Counted from the first letter of the stretch, positions 16,654 to 25,814 are shown. The stretch is DNA of 50,776 nucleotides from Desulfobacterales bacterium (GCA_028277765.1 JANQFQ010000137.1:1-50776), one strand, 5' to 3'. Notes: a model not told the origin generated them from the letters alone. Made by a program: numbers and translations.

Positions 16654-17885
16654 GTTGATAACCTCTTTGGCAGCATCCTTTCAAGTTTTGAAACCACTTC
16701 AAAAGGAACATCTAAAGGATCAAATTTTACATTTACTTTTTTCTTTATATTTCCTTCAATAAGAATTATACATTTAAAATTATTGATTGTACAACAGTAG
16801 GGCCCTAGCCGTGGATCCATCAGTATTGCTTTAGCATATATTTCTTTTATTAAATTAGCAACCCTATCTGATTTGCCGATAATCCTTCCAGTAATGACAA
16901 CATTCTCCTCTTCATAATACTGCTCGGAAGAGTTAACTGGCAGTGCAGCCGGCGTATCTGTATCAGTAATTTCCATTGTAATATCACGGGCGGCAAATGC
17001 TTCTTCCCGCATGGGACTTCTTTTACTTTCTTGGTTTGCAGAAGGGAGGGGCTGTTGATCTGGCAAAGTACTGACATCAAATTGGGGAGACTTGTCTGAT
17101 AATAAAATACCTGAATTCCGTTTATCCAGCTTATTGCCGGATTCTTTTGTTGGTAAGCTCTGCCTGGTGGATGGAGTAAAGTCCGGCGCTTTAACTTGAG
17201 GTATAAACTTCGTATCAGGGGTTCTTCTTACTATTTCTTTATTCTGGGTGATTTTAGTCGGTTCAATGTTGCTAGTAGTAATTTGTTTAGGGGTAATCTG
17301 CCTGTTTGTTGTCAGCTTTTTTTCATTTTTATGACTTGTGATTTTGTTCTTTACAACATTTTTAGGAACGATTTTTTTGGGAGTAATGGTTTTTTTCTGT
17401 ACCTTTTTATGGTTCATTTTTTTGGGTGTGAGTTCACTGACATTAATCTGTTTGGGTTTTATTTCTTTTTGTTTAAATTCTTTAGGTATAATTTTTTTTG
17501 ATTTTATTTTTTTCGGTTCGATTTTTTTCGGAAGTGTTTTTTTTGGGGTTATCTTCTTTTGAGGAATTTTTTTTGGCTTAACGATTCTTGGTTTTTTTTT
17601 CCATGCGACAACTCTCCTGATAATCTCTTTGACCACGGTTTTTTCAACCGGTTTAGGCTCTGGCTCAGGTTTTACAGGACGGATGACGATTGTCTGTGTT
17701 TTTGGTTCCAGTATGGTTTTTGTGTTAATCAGCATGGTGAAAATTGAGATGATGACTAAAAACAGTAAAAAAAATATAATTAACGGATGACCGTACCATG
17801 GTTCTTCTTTTACGGCAATTGAGTGACCAGGCATCGGGATGCGGGCAGCACCCCTGCACAGGTGTCGAATGGCAAAAACAGTCAT
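16641..17885 (-). CDS. TonB-like energy transducer with long Lys/Pro-rich linker
   Basis: 414 residues. The order is: about 30 cytoplasmic residues, one membrane helix (about 33-53, PLIIFFLLFLVIISIFTML), a Pro/Glu segment (VKPEPEPKPVEK), then roughly 170 residues of PKKI/PKKIEPKKIK-type Lys-Pro-Ile repeats, a Ser/Thr/Pro-rich stretch, and a small C-terminal domain (about 325-414) with several cysteines (YCCTINNFKC, STCTK). Anchor, extended basic/proline spacer and small folded end are the architecture of TonB, and the two upstream genes are ExbB/ExbD-like. The C-terminal domain does not show the usual TonB YP-x-x-A signature, so the partner it pulls on is probably different. It overlaps its upstream neighbour by 4 bases. 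Confidence 0.6.
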   Translation of the reverse strand: MTVFAIRHLCRGAARIPMPGHSIAVKEEPWYGHPLIIFFLLFLVIISIFTMLINTKTILEPKTQTIVIRPVKPEPEPKPVEKTVVKEIIRRVVAWKKKPRIVKPKKIPQKKITPKKTLPKKIEPKKIKSKKIIPKEFKQKEIKPKQINVSELTPKKMNHKKVQKKTITPKKIVPKNVVKNKITSHKNEKKLTTNRQITPKQITTSNIEPTKITQNKEIVRRTPDTKFIPQVKAPDFTPSTRQSLPTKESGNKLDKRNSGILLSDKSPQFDVSTLPDQQPLPSANQESKRSPMREEAFAARDITMEITDTDTPAALPVNSSEQYYEEENVVITGRIIGKSDRVANLIKEIYAKAILMDPRLGPYCCTINNFKCIILIEGNIKKKVNVKFDPLDVPFEVVSKLERMLPKRLSTCTK

Positions 17886-18352
17886 TTTAAGGTCTCATCA
17901 ATATCAGAGGCACGATTTACGGTAACCCAGTTCGCTTCTGCCCAGACTTTTTCTATAATGGACATGGCCATCAGCATGTCTTTGCTTAAAGAGAATTCAT
18001 CAGGGACCACTATAGGTCTTTGCTTCCCTTCAAATTTGATTCCGTATAATCTGCTTTTAAGCTTAACTGCGGTTAATCGTTCGCTGCTTGATATTTCTTC
18101 AGTGCCGATGAATAAGACAATTTGAAAAGGATTGGGTTTGTCCTGAGAAGGCCTGTGGACGCGTAACTGGTATGATTCTTTCTGCTGATTGAGTGAAGCG
18201 ATATCGGGACTATCAACAACTTTTGGGATTTTCATTTCTCCAATATTGACAGGTGTTTTTCCAATGGTGGAGGCCTGTGTAAAAGCGATCAGCAGTAGAA
18301 AAGCAAGGTCTGCGAAAGAAAAAAGCCATATATTTGTATCTTTAGATTTCAT
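17882..18352 (-). CDS. ExbD/MotB-like channel partner with single membrane helix
   Basis: 156 residues. The N-terminus MKSKDTNIWLFSFADLAFLLLIAF is one membrane helix with an aspartate near its cytoplasmic end (D15), the place of the essential proton-carrying Asp in ExbD, TolR and MotB (compare the ADL and DVVFLLL patterns of those families). The rest, about 125 residues, is periplasmic and shows VVPDEFSLSKDMLMAMSIIEKVWAEANWVTVN, roughly the ExbD end pattern of a strand, a helix and a strand. It follows an ExbB-like gene by 29 bp and is coupled to the TonB-like gene. Together the two should form a proton-driven motor. Distant from classical ExbD, so the subfamily is uncertain. Confidence 0.7.
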   Translation of the reverse strand: MKSKDTNIWLFSFADLAFLLLIAFTQASTIGKTPVNIGEMKIPKVVDSPDIASLNQQKESYQLRVHRPSQDKPNPFQIVLFIGTEEISSSERLTAVKLKSRLYGIKFEGKQRPIVVPDEFSLSKDMLMAMSIIEKVWAEANWVTVNRASDIDETLK

Positions 18353-18381
18353 AGGATTACAGGTAAAACCATATACCCGGC

Positions 18382-18969
18382 TTAAGTATCGGGTTTATTA
18401 ATTGTAATATTTAACCCGTTTTCAATACGAATTTTTGACAGGTTGCTGAGCCGCATTTTTAATCCCTCGACAATGACAAAACAGGTTAATGCCACAAGGG
18501 TGGTGAAAAGGGCTGCACCTAGTCCGCTTGTATTAAGTTCACTGTTTGGGTCAGCCTTGGCCATAAAGATCATTATCATGCCGAAAACAGTTCCAATAAA
18601 GCCCATTGGAGGGAGAATATTGGAAAGCATAGTGATTTTATTGATATAATTCATCTCAAAAAGGTTTTCAGAAAGCTGTCTTGCAGCGTCTTTTAGGAAT
18701 GATATTGGATAAGGACTTCCCTTATGTTCTTTATAGGCGGAAACCAGTGTTTTAGCGGTCAGGACACTTAAAGGATCCTCGGGTTTTTCCTTTTCCATTG
18801 CCATTTTGGTCATCACTTCAGGGTCGACTTTTCGAAGATGTCTGGATGTGGTAAATATCAGCCATAGTGCTCTGCCGAAAAGGTAAGCACACCCGGTATA
18901 GACGATTGCCTGTACAAGGCTGCTAATTAAAGTAGGATGCAGACGGAGCAGGTGAAGAATATAATCCAT
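18382..18969 (-). CDS. MotA/TolQ/ExbB-type proton channel protein
   Basis: 195 residues with three membrane segments: about 15-37, 111-133 and 146-168. The second and third form the conserved MotA/TolQ/ExbB core: LPPMGFIGTVFGMIMIFMA and LGAALFTTLVALTCFVIVEGL, with the Pro-Gly of the second helix and the small/polar Thr residues lining the third. The cytoplasmic region between the first and second helices carries the usual long charged insertion. This is the pentameric channel half of an ion-driven motor. First gene of the minus-strand operon; AAGGA lies about 9 bases before the ATG. It pairs with the ExbD-like gene that follows. Confidence 0.88.
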   Translation of the reverse strand: MDYILHLLRLHPTLISSLVQAIVYTGCAYLFGRALWLIFTTSRHLRKVDPEVMTKMAMEKEKPEDPLSVLTAKTLVSAYKEHKGSPYPISFLKDAARQLSENLFEMNYINKITMLSNILPPMGFIGTVFGMIMIFMAKADPNSELNTSGLGAALFTTLVALTCFVIVEGLKMRLSNLSKIRIENGLNITINKPDT

Positions 18970-19310
18970 AAATGTTTTTCCTTATTATAAATAAATTCAA
19001 TTTCTATCCATTGGTAAAACAGCTTAATTAAGAGTAGAGTATATGTTAAATGAAAAAAAATGATTATTCAAGGTTAACCATAAAAATATTTAGAAAAAAA
19101 GAATAAATGGAAATGGTATCTGTAACAAAAAAAAAAGGAATTCAAATTTTTTATTTTAATGTAAATAAATATTGAAATAATTATAAGTATTATAAAAAAT
19201 ATTGACATTTTTTATTTTATGATTATTATAGACTGATAAATTATCATGATTAAATACAATTAGTTAAGTGGACATGCATATGTATCGCCAGATAATGAGG
19301 AGAATTTGTT
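18970..19310. promoter_or_regulatory. Divergent intergenic region between the ExbB-like and MoxR/Bat operons
   Basis: 341 bp without a gene, very AT-rich, between two divergent operon starts. On the plus strand a promoter-like pair is present: TTGACA at 19202-19207 and TTATAG at 19226-19231 with an 18-bp spacer, about 80 bp before the moxR start, which itself follows GAGGAG. No convincing minus-strand promoter was found by eye. A shared regulator binding here would link both operons; this is inference. Confidence 0.5.
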
Positions 19311-20300
19311 ATGACAGTTGATGTTAAACAGATCAGTGAGAAGGTGGAAAAGGAATATGCGATTATAAACAGGATACGTGATGAGATTCATAAAGTGATA
19401 ATAGGACAGGAAGAACTGATTAATGGATTTCTTCTGGCCCTACTTTGCAACAACCATGTGCTGGTTGAAGGGGTGCCTGGCCTGGCCAAAACACTTTCAG
19501 TAACGACACTGGCGAAAATGATTCAGGCTGATTTTCAGAGAATTCAGTTTACACCTGACCTTCTGCCGGCGGATGTCATCGGCACTCTTATCTATAATCC
19601 CAAGTCAGGTGATTTTTCTACAAAAAAAGGGCCGATATTCGCCAATATCATCCTTGCTGATGAGATCAACCGAGCACCAGCGAAAGTCCAGAGCGCACTA
19701 TTGGAGGCAATGCAGGAACGACAAGTGACAATTGGGGATGAAAGTTTTAAACTCGATGATCCGTTTCTGGTCTTGGCCACACAGAATCCCATAGAACAGG
19801 AAGGCACCTATCCACTTCCTGAAGCACAGGTTGACCGCTTTATGTTCAAGCTGAAGGTATCATACCCGTCGAAAGATCAGGAGCATGAGATCATGAAGAA
19901 GATGGCTCGATCAATGCCAGCAGTAGACGTGAATCCTGTCATTTCTACAGATGAAATAAGGAGAATGCGGGAGTTAGCTGATGAGATTTACATGGATGAA
20001 AAAATAGGGGAATATATCGTAAATCTCGTTGAAGCGTCACGTGTACCTGAAGCATACAATCTTGATATCGGACAGATGATCAGATATGGTGCTTCACCGC
20101 GCGCAACCATATTTCTTGCCATGGCGTCAAAAGCAAACGCTCTGGTTGAAGGCCGGGGGTATGTGACCCCTCAGGATGTAAAGAGCGTTGCAATGGATGT
20201 CCTCAGGCATAGGATCATTGTCACATATGAAGCAGAGGCAGAGGAAAAGACATCGGAAGATATCATAGAGCAGATTCTACAGACTGTTGATGTACCATGA
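19311..20300 (+). CDS. MoxR-family AAA+ ATPase
   Basis: 329 residues. Walker A GVPGLAKT (54-61), Walker B ILADEIN (D117, E118), sensor-1 ATQNP (N159) and the arginine-finger region EAQVDRFMFK are intact, and the C-terminal lid domain (SPRATIFLAMASKANA) is typical. MoxR ATPases act as chaperones that help VWA-domain proteins assemble or load metal. First gene of the Bat operon; GAGGAG precedes the ATG. Its last 4 bases (ATGA) overlap the DUF58 gene, the standard moxR-DUF58 pairing. Confidence 0.95.
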   Translation: MTVDVKQISEKVEKEYAIINRIRDEIHKVIIGQEELINGFLLALLCNNHVLVEGVPGLAKTLSVTTLAKMIQADFQRIQFTPDLLPADVIGTLIYNPKSGDFSTKKGPIFANIILADEINRAPAKVQSALLEAMQERQVTIGDESFKLDDPFLVLATQNPIEQEGTYPLPEAQVDRFMFKLKVSYPSKDQEHEIMKKMARSMPAVDVNPVISTDEIRRMRELADEIYMDEKIGEYIVNLVEASRVPEAYNLDIGQMIRYGASPRATIFLAMASKANALVEGRGYVTPQDVKSVAMDVLRHRIIVTYEAEAEEKTSEDIIEQILQTVDVP

Positions 20301-21181
20301 TTCCCAAAGAACTTGCTAAAAAAATCCGTTACATTCAGATCTATACTAGCAAAGCTGTTAATGATTCACTTGCCGGTGAATATGAAAGCCTATTTAAGGG
20401 CCGGGGTATGGAATTTGATGAAGTGCGTGAATACCAGATTGGTGATGAAATTCGCTCCATAGACTGGAACGTTACAGCGCGTACAGGTGATCCGTATGTA
20501 AAACGGTTTGTTGAAGAACGTGAGCTCACGGTTTTATTTCTTGTGGACCTGTCAGCCTCAGGGGCGTTTGGTAGTGCGCTTAAAATAAAAAATGAAATTG
20601 CAGCTGAACTTTGTGCGCTTCTTGCCTTTTCCGCCATTAAAAATAATGACAAGGTTGGATTGATCGTTTTCACGGACCAGGTGGAAATGTTTATTCCGCC
20701 GGCAAAAGGGACGACCCACGTGCTCCGGTTAATCAGGGAACTTCTCGATTTTACACCAGGTCAGGCTATGACCGACATTTCAGCTGGAATCGAGTATCTT
20801 GGACGGGTGACTACGAAAAGGAGCGTGGTATTCCTGGTGTCTGATTTTATGGGTGAGGGATATGAACAGCAGCTCCGTGTTCTATCCAGGCGGCATGATC
20901 TTATTGCGGTATCAATAACCGATCCTAGGGAAGTAAAAATGCCTGATGTGGGCCTTCTGGAACTAGAAGATGCGGAAACTGGTGAACAGATCATTATAGA
21001 TACAGGTAGTAGAAAAATAAGGAAGCAGTATCAGGGGCTCGGCTCGGAAAGACAGGGCACCCTTAAAAAAATGTTTCAGTTAATGGATGTCGATCATATT
21101 GAAGTGTTTACTGACAGGGATTATGTGTTTGACCTTGTGCGGTTTTTCAGGACACGGGAACGGCGCAGGGCTAAAATATAA
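20297..21181 (+). CDS. DUF58 protein (VWA-like, MoxR partner)
   Basis: 294 residues, soluble. It has the DUF58 signature segment FDEVREYQIGDEIRSIDWNV-type (residues 40-60, followed by TARTGDPYVKRFVEERE), then a VWA-like fold beginning with LVDLSASG, where D84, S86 and S88 form the DxSxS metal site. Later DFMGEGYEQQLRVLSRRHDL is also typical. DUF58 proteins are clients of MoxR ATPases and occur in almost every moxR-bat operon. The start overlaps the moxR stop. Specific function unknown; a scaffold or chaperone role at the inner face of the membrane is the usual proposal. Confidence 0.92.
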   Translation: MIPKELAKKIRYIQIYTSKAVNDSLAGEYESLFKGRGMEFDEVREYQIGDEIRSIDWNVTARTGDPYVKRFVEERELTVLFLVDLSASGAFGSALKIKNEIAAELCALLAFSAIKNNDKVGLIVFTDQVEMFIPPAKGTTHVLRLIRELLDFTPGQAMTDISAGIEYLGRVTTKRSVVFLVSDFMGEGYEQQLRVLSRRHDLIAVSITDPREVKMPDVGLLELEDAETGEQIIIDTGSRKIRKQYQGLGSERQGTLKKMFQLMDVDHIEVFTDRDYVFDLVRFFRTRERRRAKI

Positions 21182-21204
21182 ATGATTAGTAAAAAGGGAC
21201 AGTT

Positions 21205-22575
21205 ATGGAGAAGAAGCTTGATTTTAGTATACCTGGACGTGAAACAAATAAAAAAGATAACCGAATATCGGTACTGATCTTAGTAATATCAGTTTTAATG
21301 ATTGCTGTGATTGTGAATATTCTAGTTTCTGTGTATGGTTTGGGAAATACAAATGGCAATAATATCAGTATGTTTCTTCCACCTGAAGATCAGAAAAAAT
21401 TAGCCCTTAAACTTGAAAAGCAGGGACTGAATAGGTCAGCGGCAGATGCCTGGCAGGCATATGTTCAGACCATCACTCCTGATAATGAAGAGTCAGCAAA
21501 AATATGGTTCAGGATCGGAAAGCTATACCAGGAAGAGAATAAATATGAAAAAGCACTTGAGAGTTTTTACAGGTCAGAGAGTTTTGCGCGTCCAGATGAT
21601 ATTGCTGTAGATATTTCAAGAAGGATACAGGAAAGTCTTGAGGCAATGGGAAAATTCGCAGCGCTCCGCACTGAATTGGCAGAAAGAGTTGACATCGATC
21701 TTCAACAAAACGGGAGTAGCAGAGATGAAATCGTTGCAGAAATTGGATCACAAAAGATAAGCAAAGCTGAACTTGACAGACGCATGGAAGCACAGATTGA
21801 AAGTCAGATTTCTCGATTTACGACTTATTTAACAGATGACCAGGCCAAAAAGCAGAAAGAGAGCCTTTTAAAGCAGTTTTCTACGACATCTCATCGCAGG
21901 ATGTTTCTGGAACAGTATATATTGGAAGAGATTCTTTACCGCAAGGCTCGAGACATGCAGCTGGCAGATGAAAAGGCCATTCATACAAGAATAAAGGAAA
22001 ATGAGAGAAAGATTCTTGCAAATGCTGCTCTTGAGAAAGAATTTTCCGATAAGATTAAAATTTCAGATGGAGATATTAATAATTATTATAAAGCTCATAA
22101 AAACGATTATATGAAGCCAGAAAGGGCAAAAATAGCATACATTAAATGTTCCGATAAAACAGAAGCTAAAAAAATTCGTCAAAAGCTTAAAAAAGGCAAA
22201 GACTTCTTCAAATATGCGGAAAACATTCAGACGAGCGAAAAACAGAAACAGGTTTCTGAATGGATTGAAAACAGAAAAGGGGTATTGATACCAGGAATCG
22301 GTTCTTCAGAAGATGCCCTTGGGATGATTTTTTCGACAAAACAAGGATTGGTAATAGAAAAGGATATAAATACAGAGGAAGGTTTATTTATAATTCAGGT
22401 CATCAAACGTGAACCAGAAAGGGAAATGACATTTGATGAAGTGCAAAATGATGTGTTCCGAGATCTTCGGATGCAGAAAGAACAGGAAGTACAGAGGCAG
22501 CTTTTTGATGAACTAAAAACTGAATATGATGTGGTAATACACAACACTGTTTTTGAAAAACATGACAAGCAGTGA
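21205..22575 (+). CDS. Membrane-anchored TPR/PpiC-type peptidyl-prolyl isomerase-like protein
   Basis: 456 residues. One N-terminal membrane helix (about 24-45) anchors it with the bulk in the periplasm. Residues about 65-130 contain TPR-like pairs (RSAADAWQAYVQTITPDNE, YEKALESFYRSESF). From about 175 a SurA/PpiC-type region begins: IVAEIGSQKISKAELDRRME, then FLEQYILEEILYRKARDMQL, then the parvulin core starting ISDGDINNYYKAHKNDYMKPERAKIAYIKC (quoted in part) and ending in EEGLFIIQVIKREPEREM. It is a SurA/PrsA/PpiD-like foldase, perhaps chaperoning operon products. The core appears reduced, so isomerase activity is uncertain. A foldase inside a moxR-bat operon is not standard. Confidence 0.8.
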   Translation: MEKKLDFSIPGRETNKKDNRISVLILVISVLMIAVIVNILVSVYGLGNTNGNNISMFLPPEDQKKLALKLEKQGLNRSAADAWQAYVQTITPDNEESAKIWFRIGKLYQEENKYEKALESFYRSESFARPDDIAVDISRRIQESLEAMGKFAALRTELAERVDIDLQQNGSSRDEIVAEIGSQKISKAELDRRMEAQIESQISRFTTYLTDDQAKKQKESLLKQFSTTSHRRMFLEQYILEEILYRKARDMQLADEKAIHTRIKENERKILANAALEKEFSDKIKISDGDINNYYKAHKNDYMKPERAKIAYIKCSDKTEAKKIRQKLKKGKDFFKYAENIQTSEKQKQVSEWIENRKGVLIPGIGSSEDALGMIFSTKQGLVIEKDINTEEGLFIIQVIKREPEREMTFDEVQNDVFRDLRMQKEQEVQRQLFDELKTEYDVVIHNTVFEKHDKQ

Positions 22576-22606
22576 AGAAAATCAAGGTTCAATAGTTGTT
22601 ATCATA

Positions 22607-23659
22607 ATGAAAAAAACATTGATCATATCTGCTTCATGCAGAACTTTCATTAAATTAAATAGATACCTGATAATATATATTATAATTGCTTTTTATGTTT
22701 TGTCTTGTACGTCTTCAAATGAAAACAATATAAACAAGGAAGATGAAGATACCCGTATTCATCAAACTGTTGAGCGGGGACCGGTTATGGTTCAGCTTGA
22801 TGTTGATAAAAAGGAGATTACCATTGCTGACCGTCTTAAACTATTGATTACGGTCACAGCTGATGAAGAATATGAGATAAAACTGCCTGGTTTTGGCGAA
22901 AAACTCGAACAGTTCGGTATTGTCGACTATCATACATCACAGCCTGAATTGGTTGATAAAAACAAGATTAAAATCAGCCGTCAATATATATTGGAACCTT
23001 TTCTTTCAGGGGATTACACTATTCCGCCAATGAAAATAGATTTCTGGAAAAAAGGAGAGGCGGAATCAGACCCACATGTTATCGAAACCGAAGAACTTAC
23101 TATCCAAGTAAGCTCTTTACTGCCTGAAAATATTGAAAACTTAAAAATCCATGATATTAAGCCGCCCGTAAGCCTGCCTTTGTCCAAAACAGTATGGATT
23201 TGGACTGCTGGACTGTCTTTGTTAGCAGCTGTCATGATCATCATGTTTTTTCTGTTCAAAATAAGAAGTAAAAGGGCCTATAATGATATTAAAAACATTA
23301 TTCCAGCACATGAAATAGCCTACAGGGAGATAGAACAGCTTGTTTCTGAAGATCTTATTGAAAAAGGTGAAATAAAACGGTTTTATCAGCGGATATCCAA
23401 TATTCTACGCCGTTATATTGAAAACAGATTCGGACTACATGCACCTGAAGAGACAACTGAGGAATTCCTTACAGATCTTGAAACAGATAAAAGCTTTCCT
23501 GACCAGTACAGGCTGCTTTTAAAAAAATTTTTAATCCATTGTGATCTTGTAAAATTTGCTGAACATCAGCCAGATACAGATGATATCCAGAAAACATTTG
23601 ATAGTTGTAGGGATTTTATCTCTGGAACAGAAGAAAAGGATAATAAAACAGATAGTTAA
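22607..23659 (+). CDS. BatD-like/DUF4381-like lipoprotein with one internal membrane helix
   Basis: 350 residues from ATG 22607; the longer frame (22553 on) overlaps the upstream gene and no start has a clear ribosome site, so the start is tentative. From 22607 the protein begins MKKTLIISAS and has a hydrophobic stretch ending in YVLSC, a plausible lipobox. The periplasmic part has an immunoglobulin-like domain (VQLDVDKKEITIADRLKLLI, then GDYTIPPMKIDFW), followed by a membrane helix (VWIWTAGLSLLAAVMIIMFF) and a cytoplasmic helical domain with EIKRFYQRISNILRRYIENRFG. This domain pattern is found in the DUF4381/BatD-like member placed before BatA in many operons. Confidence 0.72.
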   Translation: MKKTLIISASCRTFIKLNRYLIIYIIIAFYVLSCTSSNENNINKEDEDTRIHQTVERGPVMVQLDVDKKEITIADRLKLLITVTADEEYEIKLPGFGEKLEQFGIVDYHTSQPELVDKNKIKISRQYILEPFLSGDYTIPPMKIDFWKKGEAESDPHVIETEELTIQVSSLLPENIENLKIHDIKPPVSLPLSKTVWIWTAGLSLLAAVMIIMFFLFKIRSKRAYNDIKNIIPAHEIAYREIEQLVSEDLIEKGEIKRFYQRISNILRRYIENRFGLHAPEETTEEFLTDLETDKSFPDQYRLLLKKFLIHCDLVKFAEHQPDTDDIQKTFDSCRDFISGTEEKDNKTDS

Positions 23660-23661
23660 AT

Positions 23662-24723
23662 ATGCATTTTGAATCACCATACGCGTTTTTTCTACTATTG
23701 ATAATACCTGTGGTTCTGCTAATCCCCAGATTCCGGAAAACCAGCAGACCTGCAATCCGTTTTTCATCAACAGAGACTGCAGCAAGAGCTGGTAAATCCA
23801 TGCGTCAGCGGCTTGCTTTATTACCAGTAGTCATCCGTGTGCTGGTATTAATATGTATTATTACTGCCCTTGCCAGGCCTCAAACCGGCCGGGTAAAGGT
23901 GAATGATATAAGCAAGGGGATAGCCATTGAAATGGTTGTTGACCGATCAGGGAGCATGAAATCTGAGATGGAATACAGGGGCAAGAAAATGACCCGGCTG
24001 GATGTGGTCAAACAGGTATTTATGTCGTTTGCTCTTGGCAATGGCAAAGATCTGCCAGGAAGGCCGAATGATCTGATCGGTATGATTTCGTTTGCGCGTT
24101 ATCCTGATACCAATTGTCCTCTTACACTGGCTCATGGTGCTTTAAAACCGTTCCTTGACAGTGTATCCCTTATACAAACGCGGGAGGAGAATTGTACAGC
24201 CATTGGTGATGCGATTGCCCTGGCAGCAGCGCGCCTGAAAACAGTTGATGATACATTGGCAAAGCAGAGATTAGAGGCATCTGGTAGATATGAGATAAAA
24301 AGTAAAATCATCATCCTGCTATCAGATGGTGAAAACAATTGCGGGAAACGGGATCCCATACAGGCTGCGGAAAAGGCAGCAGAATGGGGAATAAAAATTT
24401 ATACCATTGCTATTGGTGGGAGTGAATCGGTCAGCTCTTTGAATACGCTTATGGGTATATTCAAAATGGCGGACACCAGGAAAGTCGATTTCAGCGTGCT
24501 TGAAAAAATTGCAGATAAGACAGGTGGTTTTTTTAAAAAGGCGGAAGATGGGGAATCCCTTTCCGCCATATATAAAGAGATTGATGTAATGGAGAAAAGT
24601 GAAATTGAATCAATCCGTTATATAGATTACACAGAATCCTTTATCCCATTTGCAATAGCAGGTCTGATCCTGATTTTTCTTGAGGTCCTTTTGACAAATA
24701 CAGCGTTCAGGAAAATACCTTGA
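23662..24723 (+). CDS. batA: BatA, VWA-domain membrane protein
   Basis: 353 residues. The N-terminal BatA region (MHFESPYAFFLLLIIPVVLL, then SMRQRLALLPVVIRVLVL) gives two membrane helices. The VWA domain starts at EMVVDRSGSMKSEM with an intact MIDAS (D94, S96, S98) and continues with LTLAHGALKPFLDS and ILLSDGENNCGKRDP. A last helix (FIPFAIAGLILIFLEVLLT) closes the protein. The VWA domain probably binds a divalent cation and a partner. The gene begins 2 bp after the preceding stop. Bat proteins were linked to aerotolerance in Bacteroides and to envelope stress or virulence in other bacteria; the molecular role remains open. Confidence 0.92.
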   Translation: MHFESPYAFFLLLIIPVVLLIPRFRKTSRPAIRFSSTETAARAGKSMRQRLALLPVVIRVLVLICIITALARPQTGRVKVNDISKGIAIEMVVDRSGSMKSEMEYRGKKMTRLDVVKQVFMSFALGNGKDLPGRPNDLIGMISFARYPDTNCPLTLAHGALKPFLDSVSLIQTREENCTAIGDAIALAAARLKTVDDTLAKQRLEASGRYEIKSKIIILLSDGENNCGKRDPIQAAEKAAEWGIKIYTIAIGGSESVSSLNTLMGIFKMADTRKVDFSVLEKIADKTGGFFKKAEDGESLSAIYKEIDVMEKSEIESIRYIDYTESFIPFAIAGLILIFLEVLLTNTAFRKIP

Positions 24724-24785
24724 TACATGTTTAGAAAGATTTATATGAAAAAGATGTTAAATCGTATAATTGAAATAGGTGAATA

Positions 24786-25814
24786 ATGGCCGGGATTAAA
24801 TTACAGAATCTACAGATGCTTTATCTTCTCTGGGCTGTTCCGGTTTTAATGCTTATATATGCTTATGCATGGCAGAAAAGAAGAAATGCGCTTCAGATCT
24901 TTATTGAGGCGGGCGTATTTGAAAGAATTAAAATTTCAGTTAGTTATGCAAAAAGAGTCTGGAAAGCCATCCTTGTGATGCTTGCGGCTCTTTTTATTAT
25001 ATCTGGTATGACCAGACCTGGGTGGAATCCAAAAGCGGAAACTGTTGAACGTAAGGGACGAGATGTAGTATTTCTCCTGGATGTATCAAAAAGTATGCTT
25101 GCCGAGGATCTTTTACCGAACCGGTTAGAGCGTGCTAAACTGGCGATTCTTGACTGTGTTGAACAGTTGCAGGGAGACAGGGTGGCGCTGGTTGTGTTTG
25201 CCGGATCTTCTGCTGTTAAGTGTCCGCTGACACTTGATTACGGTTTTTTTCGTTTTATGCTTGAGGATATTTCCACTGACAGTATTTCAAGGGGCGGCAC
25301 CATGATCGGGGATGCTGTCCGAAGGATATTGAAAGAAGTTTTTGATACCCGTGAAAAGGAATTTAAAGACATTATCCTGATTACAGATGGCGAGGATCAC
25401 GACAGCTTTCCGATTGAAGCTGCTGAAAAAGCCGCTGAAGCAGGGGCACGTATCATCGCAATCGGTCTTGGTGATGAGAATGACGGTAAGCGTATTCCCT
25501 ATACTGATCAGAACGGGAGAAAGACGTTTTTCAAGTACAAGGGACAAGAAGTATGGACAAAACTTGACGCAGACATGTTGAGAAAAATGGTTAATGCCAC
25601 CCCAGGAGGAAAATATCTCAATGTTTCCACAGGGACCATAGACTTGGGAGATGTATACATGAGACTGGTGGCAAGTGCTGAAAAAAAGAGGCTTGAATCT
25701 GAAACCATCAAAAGGTATGAGGAAAAGTTTCAGATTTTTTTGACGATTGCGCTTTTCTTCCTTTTTATAGAAATGATGATGAATGAACGAAAACAGGATA
25801 TGGTAAACAAATGA
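24786..25814 (+). CDS. batB: BatB, VWA-domain membrane protein
   Basis: 342 residues, paralogous to BatA. Two N-terminal helices (about 10-28 and 60-75) precede a VWA domain with MIDAS DVSKS (D99, S101, S103), the family motif SMLAEDLLPNRLERAK, LVVFAGSSAVKCPLTLDYG and ITDGEDHDSFP. A C-terminal helix (FLTIALFFLFIEMMM) follows. The gene is 62 bp after batA, the widest gap in this part of the operon, and overlaps batC by 4 bases. It should form a membrane VWA pair with BatA. Confidence 0.92.
   Translation: MAGIKLQNLQMLYLLWAVPVLMLIYAYAWQKRRNALQIFIEAGVFERIKISVSYAKRVWKAILVMLAALFIISGMTRPGWNPKAETVERKGRDVVFLLDVSKSMLAEDLLPNRLERAKLAILDCVEQLQGDRVALVVFAGSSAVKCPLTLDYGFFRFMLEDISTDSISRGGTMIGDAVRRILKEVFDTREKEFKDIILITDGEDHDSFPIEAAEKAAEAGARIIAIGLGDENDGKRIPYTDQNGRKTFFKYKGQEVWTKLDADMLRKMVNATPGGKYLNVSTGTIDLGDVYMRLVASAEKKRLESETIKRYEEKFQIFLTIALFFLFIEMMMNERKQDMVNK

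Noticed and set aside
17196..17501. Phe-rich plus-strand frame opposite the TonB-like linker
   Set aside because: Mirror of the PKKI codons; no ribosome site and no homology.
24727..24786. 19-codon frame between batA and batB, overlapping the batB start
   Set aside because: Basic composition and no recognisable ribosome site; could be a coupling leader but nothing supports translation.
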